This document shows positions 55,286 to 64,000 of a stretch of 64,000 nucleotides of DNA, piece after piece; position 1 is the stretch's first letter; each line of letters opens with the position of its first letter. The DNA lies in assembly GCF_002188465.1 (NCBI RefSeq), contig NZ_NINW01000049.1, forward strand, positions 1 to 64,000, written 5' to 3'. The stretch is from Pigmentiphaga sp. NML080357. GTDB lineage: Bacteria; Pseudomonadota; Gammaproteobacteria; Burkholderiales; Burkholderiaceae_B. The notes beneath the pieces are model-generated. The model was not told the DNA's origin. It ran no database searches and saw only the letters and a list, made by a program, of their open reading frames with translations. A program made the position numbers and the translations under genes.

Positions 55286-56260
55286 TCAGTCCGCCGTGAT
55301 GCCGGCGCTGCGGACGATGGGCGCGTAGGTTTCCAGGTCGCGCTCGACCACCTTGGCCAGCGTCGCCGGCGGCCCGCCCACCAGGATCTGGCTGGCGCCT
55401 TCCAGCCTTTGCTTGACGTCGGGCAAAGCCAGGATCGCGTTGATCTCGCGGTTGAGCTTATCGACGATGGCAGCCGGCGTGCCGCGCGGCGCGAACAGCC
55501 CGGTCCATACGCCGACCACCATGCGGGGATAGCCTTGTTCGCGCAGCGGCACGATGTCGCGCGCCGACGCCATGCGCTCCTCGTCCAGGCCGCCCAGCAC
55601 GACCAGCGAGCCGGCCTTCACGTGCTGCGCGACGTTGCCATAGGGCACGAAGATCAGGTCCACGTGTCCGCCCAGTGTGTCGTTCAGCGCCGGGGCCAGC
55701 CCCTTGTACGACACGAATGACATGTCGATGCCCGCCATCTGCTTGAGCATTTCGCCCGCCACGTGCTGGGGCGAGCCATTGGCCGAGCCGGTGTAGGTCA
55801 GGCCGGGATGGGCCTTGGCGTAGGCAACCAGTTCCGGCAGGTTCTTCACGCCCAGCCGCGGATGCGCCGCCAGCACCATCAGCGTCTTGGCCGGCAGTAT
55901 TACCGGCGCGAAGTCGGCCTGCACGTCGAAGGTCACGACGCCCTTGGGCAGCACCAGCGGCGACAGCACGAAGGTATTGGGCGTCATCATCAAGGTATGG
56001 CCATCGGGCGCCGCGCGGGCAACGTGCGCGGCGCCTATGGTGCCGCTCGCGCCGGGGCGGTTCTCGACCACGACGGTCTGGCCCAGGCGCTGCCCGAGCT
56101 TGTCGCCGATCACGCGGGCCAGCATGTCGGGACTGCCGCCGGGCGGGAAGGGAACGACGATGGTGATGGGCCGCGACGGATAGTCAGCGTCGGCCGCATG
56201 CGCGGCCGTCGCCGGCAGGCAGGCGGCACAGGAAAGCAGGAGTGCGGCAAGGGTCTTCAT
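55286..56260 (-). CDS. Bug/TctC-family solute receptor
   Basis: A 324-residue receptor: signal peptide LAALLLSCAACLPATAAHA, then ITIVVPFPPGGSPDMLARVI, QTVVVENRPGASGTIGAAHV and FVSYKGLAPALNDTLGGH. It is third in an operon after the Rieske oxygenase and SDR genes. Confidence 0.93.
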   Translation of the reverse strand: MKTLAALLLSCAACLPATAAHAADADYPSRPITIVVPFPPGGSPDMLARVIGDKLGQRLGQTVVVENRPGASGTIGAAHVARAAPDGHTLMMTPNTFVLSPLVLPKGVVTFDVQADFAPVILPAKTLMVLAAHPRLGVKNLPELVAYAKAHPGLTYTGSANGSPQHVAGEMLKQMAGIDMSFVSYKGLAPALNDTLGGHVDLIFVPYGNVAQHVKAGSLVVLGGLDEERMASARDIVPLREQGYPRMVVGVWTGLFAPRGTPAAIVDKLNREINAILALPDVKQRLEGASQILVGGPPATLAKVVERDLETYAPIVRSAGITAD

Positions 56261-56293
56261 ACGGGCATCCTGAGTAAAGGTTGGAACGCCGCG

Positions 56294-57073
56294 CTAGGCG
56301 ACGCGCGTACCGCTGGCCGACACCCCGCCATCCACGGGCAGCACGGCGCCCGTGATGAACGAGGCCTCGTCGGAAGCCAGCCACAACACGGGCGCCGCGA
56401 TCTCGGCCGGTTCGCCCCAGCGGGCGATGGGCGCGGGCACGAAGCCGCGGTCCTTCAATTCGGCCTCGGACAGGCCGCGCGCGGCGGCGCGGCCCAGGGT
56501 GAATCCGGTCAGCACCGATCCCGGGCACACGGCATTGGCGCGTACGCCGTACCGCGCTTCCTCGATGGCCAGCACGCGGGTGGCCGCGACCATCGCTGCC
56601 TTGGTGGCGTCGTACTGGCCCATGCCGGCCCGGCCGCAGATGCCGAAGGTGGACGCAATGTTGACCACCGCGCCGCGCCCTGACTTGCGCAGCCAGGGCA
56701 GGGCGAGCGCGGTGACCAGGCCGGCGCCGACGATGTTGACCGACAGGATGCGCTGCCAAGAGGCGGCATCGGCATCGGCCAGGCGGTGGTACTCGCGCGT
56801 GGCCGCATTGTTGACCAGGATGTCGAGCGCATCGCCGCCCGCGCGGATGGCATCGCCCAGGCGTGCCACCTGGGCTTCGTCGGCGATGTCGCACGCCGCG
56901 GCCGCGACGCGCTCGCCCCCCAGGCGCGCCACGGCGGCCGCCAGCGCATCGGCGTCGCGGTCCACCAGGATCACGCGCGCGCCTTCATCGGCAAACAGCG
57001 CGGCAATGGCCTGGCCGATGCCGCCCGCGCCACCGGTGACCAATGCCGTCTTGCCTTCGAGTCGACGAGCCAT
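56294..57073 (-). CDS. Short-chain dehydrogenase/reductase
   Basis: A 259-residue SDR: cofactor motif TGGAGGIG near residues 13-20, NNA at 88-90, and catalytic S141, Y154 and K158 (YDATK). In this operon it could act as the dihydrodiol dehydrogenase that rearomatises the product of the Rieske oxygenase encoded immediately upstream. Confidence 0.92.
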   Translation of the reverse strand: MARRLEGKTALVTGGAGGIGQAIAALFADEGARVILVDRDADALAAAVARLGGERVAAAACDIADEAQVARLGDAIRAGGDALDILVNNAATREYHRLADADAASWQRILSVNIVGAGLVTALALPWLRKSGRGAVVNIASTFGICGRAGMGQYDATKAAMVAATRVLAIEEARYGVRANAVCPGSVLTGFTLGRAAARGLSEAELKDRGFVPAPIARWGEPAEIAAPVLWLASDEASFITGAVLPVDGGVSASGTRVA

Positions 57074-57081
57074 GCGCGCTC

Positions 57082-58212
57082 CTAGACGGGATAGGCCAGG
57101 GAACCGGCCGGATTGTCGATGCGTTCGCCGTGCTCGACCTGCGACACGAAGGCCGTGCGCAGCAGCCTGCGCACCTTGATCACGTCCTCGTCGGGCGCCA
57201 GCAGGTACTCGCGCGAGCGCGCCTCGATCAGGTCGCCCTGCGCCTCGGCGGCGAAGGCATCCTCGGCATTGACCTGCTCCAGCCGCGGCAGCGCCACCTC
57301 GTTGAACAGGCGCGTGGCGGCGGCGCGCTCGGCATCGGTCCGGGCGCGCCAGGCCAGGAAGCGGACCACCGTGGTGTGCTCGGCATCCTGCGGAAACTGC
57401 CACAGCCGCGACGCATACGGCGCGGCACCCGGCGCCGGCACGATGGGGTTGGTCGTCAGACAGGGCAGGCAGAAGCGCTGGCCCCTGACGTCGACGGTGA
57501 AGTGACCGTGGTTGATCGGCTCGCCTTCCAGATCGACCGACACGCCGCGCACGCCGTGCGAGGTCCGGATGATCTTGATGCGGCGGTCCTCCAGCGGCAC
57601 CTCGGTGCTGCCCGGTTTGCGCTCGGCGCGGTGCACCGCTTGCGAATCCGTGTGCAGCACGACGGCGTGGAAGCCGTCGCTGCCGTCGATGGCCAGCAGC
57701 CAGTTGGCGTTCCAGGTGGATGTGGGCAGCCGGAAGCAGATGAATTCGTCGGGCTTGAGCAATTCCTCGGGCACCTGAGTCTCCAGCGGCGGCGGTGGAA
57801 ACCGCGCCGGATCGCCCAGATAGGCCCAGACATAGCCGCCCAGCTCGCGCGCCGGATAGGCGGGCACGGCCAGCCGGTCGTGGTGGGGCGTGTGCGCGGT
57901 CTCCCACGGGATGAGCGTGCAGCGGCCATCGCCGTTGAAACGCAGCCCGTGCATCAGGCACTGCAGGTCGCCGTCCATGACGCGGCCGACCGACAGGCGG
58001 ATGCTGCGGTGAGGGCAACGGTCGCGCACGACGTTCGGCCGGCCGTCGGCACCGCGCCAGGCGGCAAGTTTCTCGCCCAGCACCTTCAGCCCGACGGGCT
58101 TGTCCGCGGGCAGCTCTTCCGTTTGCAGGATCGGATACCAGTAGTTGCGCAGGCCTGTCGGCAGGCCTTCCGGTATCAGCTGGACCAATTCCTTGACTGC
58201 GGTGTCGCCCAT
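57082..58212 (-). CDS. Rieske oxygenase (phthalate 4,5-dioxygenase / vanillate demethylase type)
   Basis: A 376-residue single-component oxygenase subunit: Rieske ligands C66, H68, C85 and H88 (RCPHRS, CLMHGL). The mononuclear iron histidines are H182 and H187 (DGFHAVVLH). ATG 58212 has AAGGA six bases upstream; ATG 58218 is too close to that site. A separate reductase is required but none is adjacent. It begins the Rieske-SDR-Bug operon, divergent from marR. Phthalate-like or phenoxybenzoate-like substrates are plausible. Confidence 0.9.
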   Translation of the reverse strand: MGDTAVKELVQLIPEGLPTGLRNYWYPILQTEELPADKPVGLKVLGEKLAAWRGADGRPNVVRDRCPHRSIRLSVGRVMDGDLQCLMHGLRFNGDGRCTLIPWETAHTPHHDRLAVPAYPARELGGYVWAYLGDPARFPPPPLETQVPEELLKPDEFICFRLPTSTWNANWLLAIDGSDGFHAVVLHTDSQAVHRAERKPGSTEVPLEDRRIKIIRTSHGVRGVSVDLEGEPINHGHFTVDVRGQRFCLPCLTTNPIVPAPGAAPYASRLWQFPQDAEHTTVVRFLAWRARTDAERAAATRLFNEVALPRLEQVNAEDAFAAEAQGDLIEARSREYLLAPDEDVIKVRRLLRTAFVSQVEHGERIDNPAGSLAYPV

Positions 58213-58327
58213 TTCCATTCCTTGGGTTCTAGCATGCGAACACTATATGAATAAGGAAAATGGATGTCAAACAATGAATTCTAAATTTTTATAACCTACT
58301 GTTTTTTATTGATTTTTTAATTTGTGC

Positions 58328-58350
58328 ACGTATAAGTATACGTATAAGTA
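58328..58350. promoter_or_regulatory. MarR-type operator with direct and inverted repeats
   Basis: ACGTATAAGTA occurs twice (58328-58338 and 58340-58350). The first copy is centred on the palindrome CGTATAAGTATACG (58329-58342). The site is in the 186-base divergent promoter region of marR and the Rieske operon. Confidence 0.68.
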
Positions 58351-58398
58351 GACCGACTCGGTCGAGGTCTGTGGTAACGTTGCCGCCGAGGAGAACCC

Positions 58399-58941
58399 AT
58401 GCAGCCCGACCCCGACCACGAACTGCCGGCCAGCGCCGGCGCTACGCGCGGCGAGCCCGATCCGCTGCTGGCCATGTACAGCATGCCGGGGCATCTGATC
58501 CGGCGCGCCAAGCAGAAGACCACGCTCGCCTTCACGCCTATCACCCGGCGTTTCAACCTCACGCCCATCCAGTACGTCGTGCTCAAGGCCATTTCGATCC
58601 GGCCAGGCGTCGACCAGGCCGAGCTGGGCGACATCGTGGGGCTCGACACCTCGACGACCGGACAGGTGGCGGCCAGATTGGAGCAACGCTCGCTCATCGT
58701 CCGCCGGCCCGACGGCCGGCGCCAGCGCGTCGAAGCCTCCAGCGAAGGTCTGGCGCTGCTCGAGCAATTGGGACCGATGCTGGAGGAAATCCAGGACGAG
58801 ATCGTCAGCCCCCTGACGGCCAAGGAAAAACAGCAACTGCTGCGGCTGCTGTCGAAGATGCTCGGCGTGGCCAATCTGTACTATCGGCCCAAGCCGCGCG
58901 GCCGGCGGCGGGCGACGCGCGATCCGGACATGGCCCGCTGA
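58399..58941 (+). CDS. MarR-family transcriptional regulator
   Basis: A 180-residue winged-helix protein: FNLTPIQYVVLKAISIRPGV, QAELGDIVGLDTSTTGQVAARLE and the wing RRPDGRRQRVEASSEG. It is divergent from the Rieske operon and likely represses it until an aromatic effector binds. The tail is basic. Confidence 0.92.
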   Translation: MQPDPDHELPASAGATRGEPDPLLAMYSMPGHLIRRAKQKTTLAFTPITRRFNLTPIQYVVLKAISIRPGVDQAELGDIVGLDTSTTGQVAARLEQRSLIVRRPDGRRQRVEASSEGLALLEQLGPMLEEIQDEIVSPLTAKEKQQLLRLLSKMLGVANLYYRPKPRGRRRATRDPDMAR

Positions 58942-58981
58942 CTGGCCGCCATGCCGGCGGCCGCGTGCCCGCCGCGGGTTT

Positions 58982-60076
58982 CTATCCCGCTACCCTCAAC
59001 GGGGCCGTCTGCTTGACGATCATCCGTGGATCGACGATCTGGCCGTTCTCGATGACGGTACGGCCATCGAGGGCCACCGAGCAACCGAACATGGGCAGGT
59101 CGAGGTGGGCGGGGTTCCGGTTGTTGCCGCCGCCCTGATCGTCCGGACCGGTCGAGAACAGGAAGACGCCGGGCCAGGCCCGGGTGTGGCTGGCGATGCG
59201 GTGGATCTGGTTGCCCACCAGCGTGACCTGGTCGATGATCGAGTTCGGATTCAACCCCCAGCCCAGATGCGAGACGCAATAGGGATCGGTATCTTGCGGA
59301 CCGCGCCGGTGCTCCTGCAGGAAGCGCTCCATGATGCGGCGGTCGGCGCCGCGCCCCTCGATCTTGCGTATCACGCCCTTTTCGATCGTGAGCCTGACCT
59401 CGTCCTCGAAGACACGTACGTAAGGCAATATCCAATAGTCGCCCGGCTGCAGGACGATCGTGCCCTCCGACTCGCCCGGATTGGGCCACGTGGAGAAATG
59501 CGCGCCGCCCCACGTATCGACCACTCCCGGTTCGTCCGCATAGCCATATTGGATGACGGTGCCCAGCTTGCCGAGCTGGGCGCGAAAGTCGGTGCCCGCG
59601 GGGCTCGTCACGACCATCTCGCGCGAGCGCCTGGCCAGCTCGCCGGCGTAGGTAACCGCCTCCTTCAGGCCTGGCGGCGACATCAGCCGCTCCAGCTCGT
59701 CCGGTCCGTCGATGATGAGCAGGAATCGGGTGCCGCGTTTTCTGGCGTTCTGCAGCCAGTCCGAACCCAGCGCGACGTGGAACACCAGGACCAGGTCCGC
59801 GGCTTCGACGGCAGCGATGACCTCGGGCAATCCCGCAATGGTGTCCCCTCCGCCCTGGCTGGCGATCATGTTGTTGTTGAAGGGCCTGGAAATCTTGATT
59901 TCGTAGATGCTTGCGCCCAGTTGCTCGGCCGCGGCGAACGCGGCCGACACGTAGTCGTGGCTGGTCTTGAGATCGGTGATGAGTACGATCCTGGTGCCCG
60001 GCTTGACCCGGCACATTTCCAGTTCCTGCACGAACAGGGTGGTGAGCTTGAATGGGTTGAGATCTGGTGCGTTCAT
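58982..60076 (-). CDS. NicX-like 2,5-dihydroxypyridine 5,6-dioxygenase family protein
   Basis: A 364-residue protein of the M29-like / NicX fold. Candidate iron ligands are H270 (CVSHLGWG), H324 and D326 (NPAHLDLPM), whose spacing is close to that of the NicX triad His265, His318, Asp320. NicX opens the ring of 2,5-dihydroxypyridine in nicotinate breakdown. An aminopeptidase-T-like activity is less likely because the rest of the M29 metal site is not seen. It ends a minus-strand group with a sugar-type binding protein, a chimeric ORF and an aminotransferase. Confidence 0.78.
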   Translation of the reverse strand: MNAPDLNPFKLTTLFVQELEMCRVKPGTRIVLITDLKTSHDYVSAAFAAAEQLGASIYEIKISRPFNNNMIASQGGGDTIAGLPEVIAAVEAADLVLVFHVALGSDWLQNARKRGTRFLLIIDGPDELERLMSPPGLKEAVTYAGELARRSREMVVTSPAGTDFRAQLGKLGTVIQYGYADEPGVVDTWGGAHFSTWPNPGESEGTIVLQPGDYWILPYVRVFEDEVRLTIEKGVIRKIEGRGADRRIMERFLQEHRRGPQDTDPYCVSHLGWGLNPNSIIDQVTLVGNQIHRIASHTRAWPGVFLFSTGPDDQGGGNNRNPAHLDLPMFGCSVALDGRTVIENGQIVDPRMIVKQTAPLRVAG

Positions 60077-60137
60077 GATGTCTGACTCGTTGCTGGTGGA
60101 AATTCCGGCGCGGACGCGCGGCGGAGCCGTCGCCGAG

Positions 60138-61067
60138 CTACTTGGGCCCTTGCAGTGCCTGGTCCACGGTGGTCTTGTCGATCAGGGCATAGTCAATGTC
60201 CACGACGGCAGGCAGCGATTCGCCATTGAGCAGCCTGGCCACGGTGGAAGTGCCCAGCTGGCCCCAGGCGAAGGGCCGCAGGTCCACCGTCATTGCGATC
60301 GCTCCGGCCTTGACGGCGCGCAGGGCGGCGGGCACGGCGTTGCTTCCCGTAATCACGATCTCGCCCTGCTTGCCGACTGCCGCCACGGCTTGCGCGGCGC
60401 CCAGCGCCTGTTCGTCATTGCCGCAGTAGATGCCCCTGATGTCCGGATGGGCGACGAGGATGTCCTCGGCCATGCGCAGGCCGAACTCCCGGGTCAGCGG
60501 GCCTTCTTTCTCGAACACCACGGACACGCCCTTATGTTCCCTGATTCCGGCCTTGAATCCCATGCCGAAATTGCGGAACAGGTCCGCGCCGGCCGGGCCG
60601 CCGATCATCGCGACCTTCCCCGCCCCTCCGATCGCCTTGGCCATCCACCGGCCGGTGTCGAGCCCGATCTTCTGGAAATTGCCGGTCACCGCCACGCGCT
60701 GGCTGGGCGACTGCACGGTACGCACCACCGAGACGATGGGAATTCCCGCCCTGGCCGCCGCATCGTACGACGGCGCCACGGCCACCGAATCGATGGGTGA
60801 AACGATGATGGCGTCCACGCGCTTGGCGATCAGGTCGCCTATACCGTCGTTCTGCGTGGCCGCCACTTCATTGGCCGACACGTAGGACACATTCCAGCCG
60901 AGTTCCTTTGCCTTGGCGTCGATGCCGCGCTTGACCTGGATATAGAACGGATTCGTATCCGAGGCGAGCGCAACACCGAGGGTCACCGGCCTGGCTTGCG
61001 CGGCGAGATTGGACGACAGGCATGCAAGGGCCAGGGCGAGCGAGACGACAGCGAGCTTTCTCATCAT
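60138..61067 (-). CDS. Sugar-type ABC transporter substrate-binding protein
   Basis: A 309-residue periplasmic type I binding protein of the ribose/galactose group: signal peptide KLAVVSLALALACLSSNLAA, VTLGVALASDTNPFYIQVKR, VDAIIVSPIDSVAVAP and IYCGNDEQALGAAQAVAAVG. A permease fragment lies just upstream but no intact permease or ATPase remains, so uptake through this system is probably lost in this strain. ATG 61064 is an alternative start. Confidence 0.92.
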   Translation of the reverse strand: MMRKLAVVSLALALACLSSNLAAQARPVTLGVALASDTNPFYIQVKRGIDAKAKELGWNVSYVSANEVAATQNDGIGDLIAKRVDAIIVSPIDSVAVAPSYDAAARAGIPIVSVVRTVQSPSQRVAVTGNFQKIGLDTGRWMAKAIGGAGKVAMIGGPAGADLFRNFGMGFKAGIREHKGVSVVFEKEGPLTREFGLRMAEDILVAHPDIRGIYCGNDEQALGAAQAVAAVGKQGEIVITGSNAVPAALRAVKAGAIAMTVDLRPFAWGQLGTSTVARLLNGESLPAVVDIDYALIDKTTVDQALQGPK

Positions 61068-61176
61068 TCTTCCTTTCTGGAGAAGTCATTGCTACCAAGG
61101 ACCGCGATCCGCGACAGGCGCAAGACTTCACGAAGCCGGAAACCGGCCGCGCGTTGCCAGTCGGGGAAGTGAAAGG

Positions 61177-62796
61177 CTATCGACGGTGGCGAAGCTGGTC
61201 CGCCGCGGCCGCCGCGACGATGACCAGGCCCACGGCGACACGTTGCCAATAGGTACCGACGCCGGCGAGGTTCAGCACGTTGCCCAGCAGCACCATGATG
61301 AAGACGCCCACCACGCTGTTGAACAGCTTGCCCTCGCCTCCCTTGAGAGCCGCGCCGCCCAGCACCACCGCGGCGATCGCCGTCAACTCGTAGAATTCGC
61401 CGGCGGTCGGCTGGCCCGATTGCAGCCGGGCGGCGAGCAGGAATCCCGCCAGGCCCGCAAGGGTTCCGCAAATGGCGAAGGCGGCGATCTTCACGCGATG
61501 CACACGAATGCCGCATATCGACGCCGCCTGTTCGTTGCTGCCCACGGCGAAGACCCGGAACCCAATGGTGTGCAGCGGGCGCAGGCGCGGCCCTACCCGG
61601 TTGGCATGGCCCGCTTGCAGCGAAAAGCCCATCCCCCGGTTCTGCAGACTGATGCCGGTGCCAGGCACCACGACGCCGGACCCGAAGCCTTCGTAGTTGG
61701 ATTGGATGAACGACACCATCATGCCGTCCGCATCCGCGGCGGCGAGGTAGACGGTGCCGCCTTGCCGCGGGGCGCCGGCCCCGAAGTCCCCGGCGCGACG
61801 CGGATCGATCAACGCGGCGCGGGCGTCGAGATACGCCTCGCTCAGCAGCGCGCGCGGATCGATGGCCATGGACTCGGGATCGCCCACGAAGGCCTCGACA
61901 TCGGCAAAGGCCAGCTTCATGGCCTCGATCTGCAGGTGCAGCGCGTCGACGCCGTCGACGTCATGGCGGCGCAGGTCGTGCCGCTCCAGGATGCCCAGTG
62001 CGATGAGGGTGGCGATGCCCTGCGTATTCGGCGGGATCTCGTGCACGTCGACGTCGGCGATGCGCTGGGACAGCGTTCCGCACCACTGCGCCCGGTGCGA
62101 GGCCAGGTCGTCCATCGTCATGGCGCCGCCATGCCGCGCGGCGTGCGCAACCAGGGCCTCGCCCAGAGCGCCGCGGTACAACGCCTCGCCTCGGGTGGCG
62201 GCGATCGCCTCCAGGGTGGCAGCCAGCGGCGCATTGCGGAAGATCTCGCCAGGCGCGGGCGCGCGCCCGCCTGGCAGGAAGGCTTCGGCAAAACCGGGCT
62301 GGTCCGCGTAGTTGGGAGCGATCCGCTGCCACAAGGCCCCGATGATGGGGCTGACGGCGAACCCGTACCGGGCGTAGTCCACGGCGGGTTCGAACAATTG
62401 CTCGAATGGAAGCTTGCCGAATCGACGGCACAGCTCAACCCAGGACGAGACCGCGCCGGGAACGGTGACGCTGTCCCAGCCGCGCCGCGGCATGGCCTGC
62501 GCACCGGCGAAACGCGCCGGGTCCCACATGGCCGGCGCCCGGCCGCTGGCGTTCAGGCCGTGAAGCCGGGCTCCGTCCCAGACCACGGCAAAGGCATCGC
62601 TGCCCACGCCGTTGGCGGTGGGCTCGACCACCGTGGAGGCGATCGCGGCGGCCACCGCGGCATCCACCGCATTGCCTCCTTGCAGCATCATGCGCAGGCC
62701 TGCCTGGGCCGCCAACGGCTGCGAGGCGCAGACGACGCGCCGGGCCAGCACCGGCGACCGTTGCGACGGATAGGGCTGGGAGTAATCCATGGCCAT
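61177..62796 (-). pseudogene. Chimeric ORF: gamma-glutamyltransferase fused in frame to ribose-type ABC permease end
   Basis: A 539-residue frame. Residues 1 to about 410 are a gamma-glutamyltransferase-like enzyme: GLRMMLQGGNAVDAAVAAA, NASGRAPAM, and the autoprocessing Thr near 348 (GGTVYLAAADADG) with VPGTGISLQNRG. At RPLHT-IGFRVF the sequence switches to the last 130 residues of an RbsC-type permease: GFRVFAVGSNEQAASICGI, IAAVVLGGAALKGGEGKLF. The GGT loses most of its small subunit and the permease its first half. A deletion between the two genes, probably also removing an ATPase gene, explains this. Activity of either part is doubtful. Confidence 0.85.
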
Positions 62797-62810
62797 GGCG
62801 GATCCGCGCG

Positions 62811-63740
62811 TCAGGCCAGGGCTTGCGAAACAGGGGTGACCCAGTGGCCGAAACGTTCGTTGCGGCCGCGGACCGCATCGAAGTAGAGCGATTGCAACTG
62901 CCGGGTGAGCGGCCCAGGGGTGCCGCTGCCGATGGGCCGGTCGTCGAGCGCGACGACCGGCGTGACTTCCGCCCCGGTGCCGACGAAGAACGCCTCGTCC
63001 GCGATGTACATGGAATCGCGCGTGAAAAACTCCTCGCGCACCACGAGGCCCTGGCTGCGGGCCAGCTGGATGATGGAATCTCGGGTGATGCCGTCGAGGA
63101 TGTATGTCAGCGGCGGCGTGATCAGCTGGCCGTCGCGCACGATGAAGACGTTCTCCACCGAGCCCTCGGCCACGTGGCCCTGGGCGTCGAGCAACAGCGC
63201 TTCATCGTAGCCTCCGCGCAAGGCATCGGTCCGCGCCATCTGGAACAGCATGTAGTTGCCGCAGGCCTTGGCCTTGGACATGTTCGAATTGACGTGATGC
63301 CGCGTGTAGGACGAGGTCTTGACTCGGGTACCCTGCTCGAGCTTGCCCTGCCCCAGGTACTCGCCCCAGAACCAGACGGCGATGCCCACGTTCACCCGGC
63401 AGCCGCTGTAGTTCAGGCCCATGCCGCCGTAGCCGATGTAGGCGACCGGACGCAGATAGCATTGAGCATGGCCGCTGGCGGCGACGGTTTCGCGGCAGGC
63501 CTCGATGATGGCGTCACGGCTGTAGGGGATGTCCAGCCCGATGATCTTGGCTGAATTGAAGAGTCGGTCTATGTGCGCATGGAGCCGGAAGATCGCCGTC
63601 CCGTGCTCGCCCTCATAGGCGCGTATGCCTTCGAAGACCCCGAAACCGTACTGGAAGCTGTTGCTGACGAAATGGACCGACGCGTCGGCCCAGTCGACCA
63701 GCTTGCCGTCGATCCAGATGGGTGAACCCTGCTCTTCCAT
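62811..63740 (-). CDS. Class IV aminotransferase (branched-chain type)
   Basis: A 309-residue fold type IV PLP enzyme: IWIDGKLVDWADASVHFVSN, GVFEGIRAYEGEHGTAIFRL, HHVNSNMSKAKACGNYML with the PLP Lys, and GSVENVFIVRDGQL. It is close to IlvE but lies in a catabolic cluster, so it may act on a pathway-specific amino acid. ATG 63740 has GGGAGGAGG upstream. It starts 14 bases before the chimeric ORF. Confidence 0.92.
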   Translation of the reverse strand: MEEQGSPIWIDGKLVDWADASVHFVSNSFQYGFGVFEGIRAYEGEHGTAIFRLHAHIDRLFNSAKIIGLDIPYSRDAIIEACRETVAASGHAQCYLRPVAYIGYGGMGLNYSGCRVNVGIAVWFWGEYLGQGKLEQGTRVKTSSYTRHHVNSNMSKAKACGNYMLFQMARTDALRGGYDEALLLDAQGHVAEGSVENVFIVRDGQLITPPLTYILDGITRDSIIQLARSQGLVVREEFFTRDSMYIADEAFFVGTGAEVTPVVALDDRPIGSGTPGPLTRQLQSLYFDAVRGRNERFGHWVTPVSQALA

Positions 63741-63817
63741 GACCGCCTCCTCCCGGAGAACGCCCCACGCGCCTGCGCCGTGCGGCAAACAAGGCCGACC
63801 AAAGGACTGCTCGGAAA

Positions 63818-64000
63818 CTACTTGATGGGCGAAATCTTCAGGTTGCGCAGCATGCGCTGGAGGGTGGTCCGCAGCACCTCCAGGTCGGCGGGCGGAACGT
63901 CGTGGACCGACCATTCGTACTGCGCCGACACCGCCGGCAGCATGGCATCGAGAAGGTCGCGCCCCGCTTCCGTAATGGAGATCATGACGGCCCGGCCGTC
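63818..64000 (-). CDS. MarR-family regulator, C-terminal part (window edge)
   Basis: The last 60 codons read DGRAVMISITEAGRDLLDAM and LRTTLQRMLRNLKISP, the wing and final dimerisation helix of a MarR protein. The rest is outside the window. It lies 77 bases upstream of the aminotransferase on the same strand and may regulate that operon. Confidence 0.75.
   Translation of the reverse strand, partial: DGRAVMISITEAGRDLLDAMLPAVSAQYEWSVHDVPPADLEVLRTTLQRMLRNLKISPIK

Overview
The window is a high-GC chromosomal segment of a Burkholderiales, family Alcaligenaceae, most like Bordetella or Achromobacter. The evidence is the gyrB-dnaN-dnaA / rpmH-rnpA-yidD-yidC-mnmE block, eight Bug (TctC-type) solute-receptor genes without membrane partners, and many small aromatic-acid catabolic operons, each with its own regulator. 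Species cannot be fixed from the sequence alone.

Layout. 1-1998: nested transposon remains. An IS5-like end sits in a Tn3-family tnpA, whose 38-bp terminal repeat lies in a Tn402/Tn5053-type tniA; the outer element has interrupted a Bug gene. 1999-6296: ring-hydroxylating dioxygenase (reductase, beta, alpha) with a divergent LysR gene. 6279-14261: three-subunit molybdenum hydroxylase divergent from a dipeptidase-like / RraA-like / NIPSNAP / Bug / IclR operon. 14283-22751: SBP, zinc ribbon, GntR with a FAH-VOC-Bug operon, DUF924, small membrane protein, a chimeric Bug-sulfatase ORF and a LysR gene. 22779-33833: replication and membrane-insertion core, with four copies of a GC-rich dispersed repeat. 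33888-44158: ArsR-SRPBCC pair, solitary ClpP, PepSY fragment, TetR and quinone reductase, YiiX-like protein, lipoprotein, NfeD-slipin pair, YcaQ-like glycosylase, AraC, and a hydroxyisobutyrate-dehydrogenase-like enzyme. 44290-44976: scar joining two 5'-truncated genes. 45054-53004: CoA-dependent module (thiolase, DUF35, CaiB, Bug, two MaoC proteins) with divergent IclR, plus a flavin monooxygenase and Bug whose promoter carries the same palindrome as the iclR promoter. 53288-58941: Bug, decarboxylase, Bug, SDR and Rieske oxygenase with MarR, resembling a phthalate-type route. 58982-64000: NicX-like dioxygenase, sugar-type binding protein, a chimeric gamma-glutamyltransferase-permease ORF, class IV aminotransferase and the end of a MarR gene.

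Two themes stand out. First, several gene sets are controlled locally through clear palindromic operators. Second, at least three internal deletions have fused or beheaded genes (near 21284, 44541-44575 and 61566). Together with the transposon insertion and a probably truncated PepSY gene, this suggests ongoing loss of transport and catabolic functions. No tRNA, rRNA or CRISPR array was seen.
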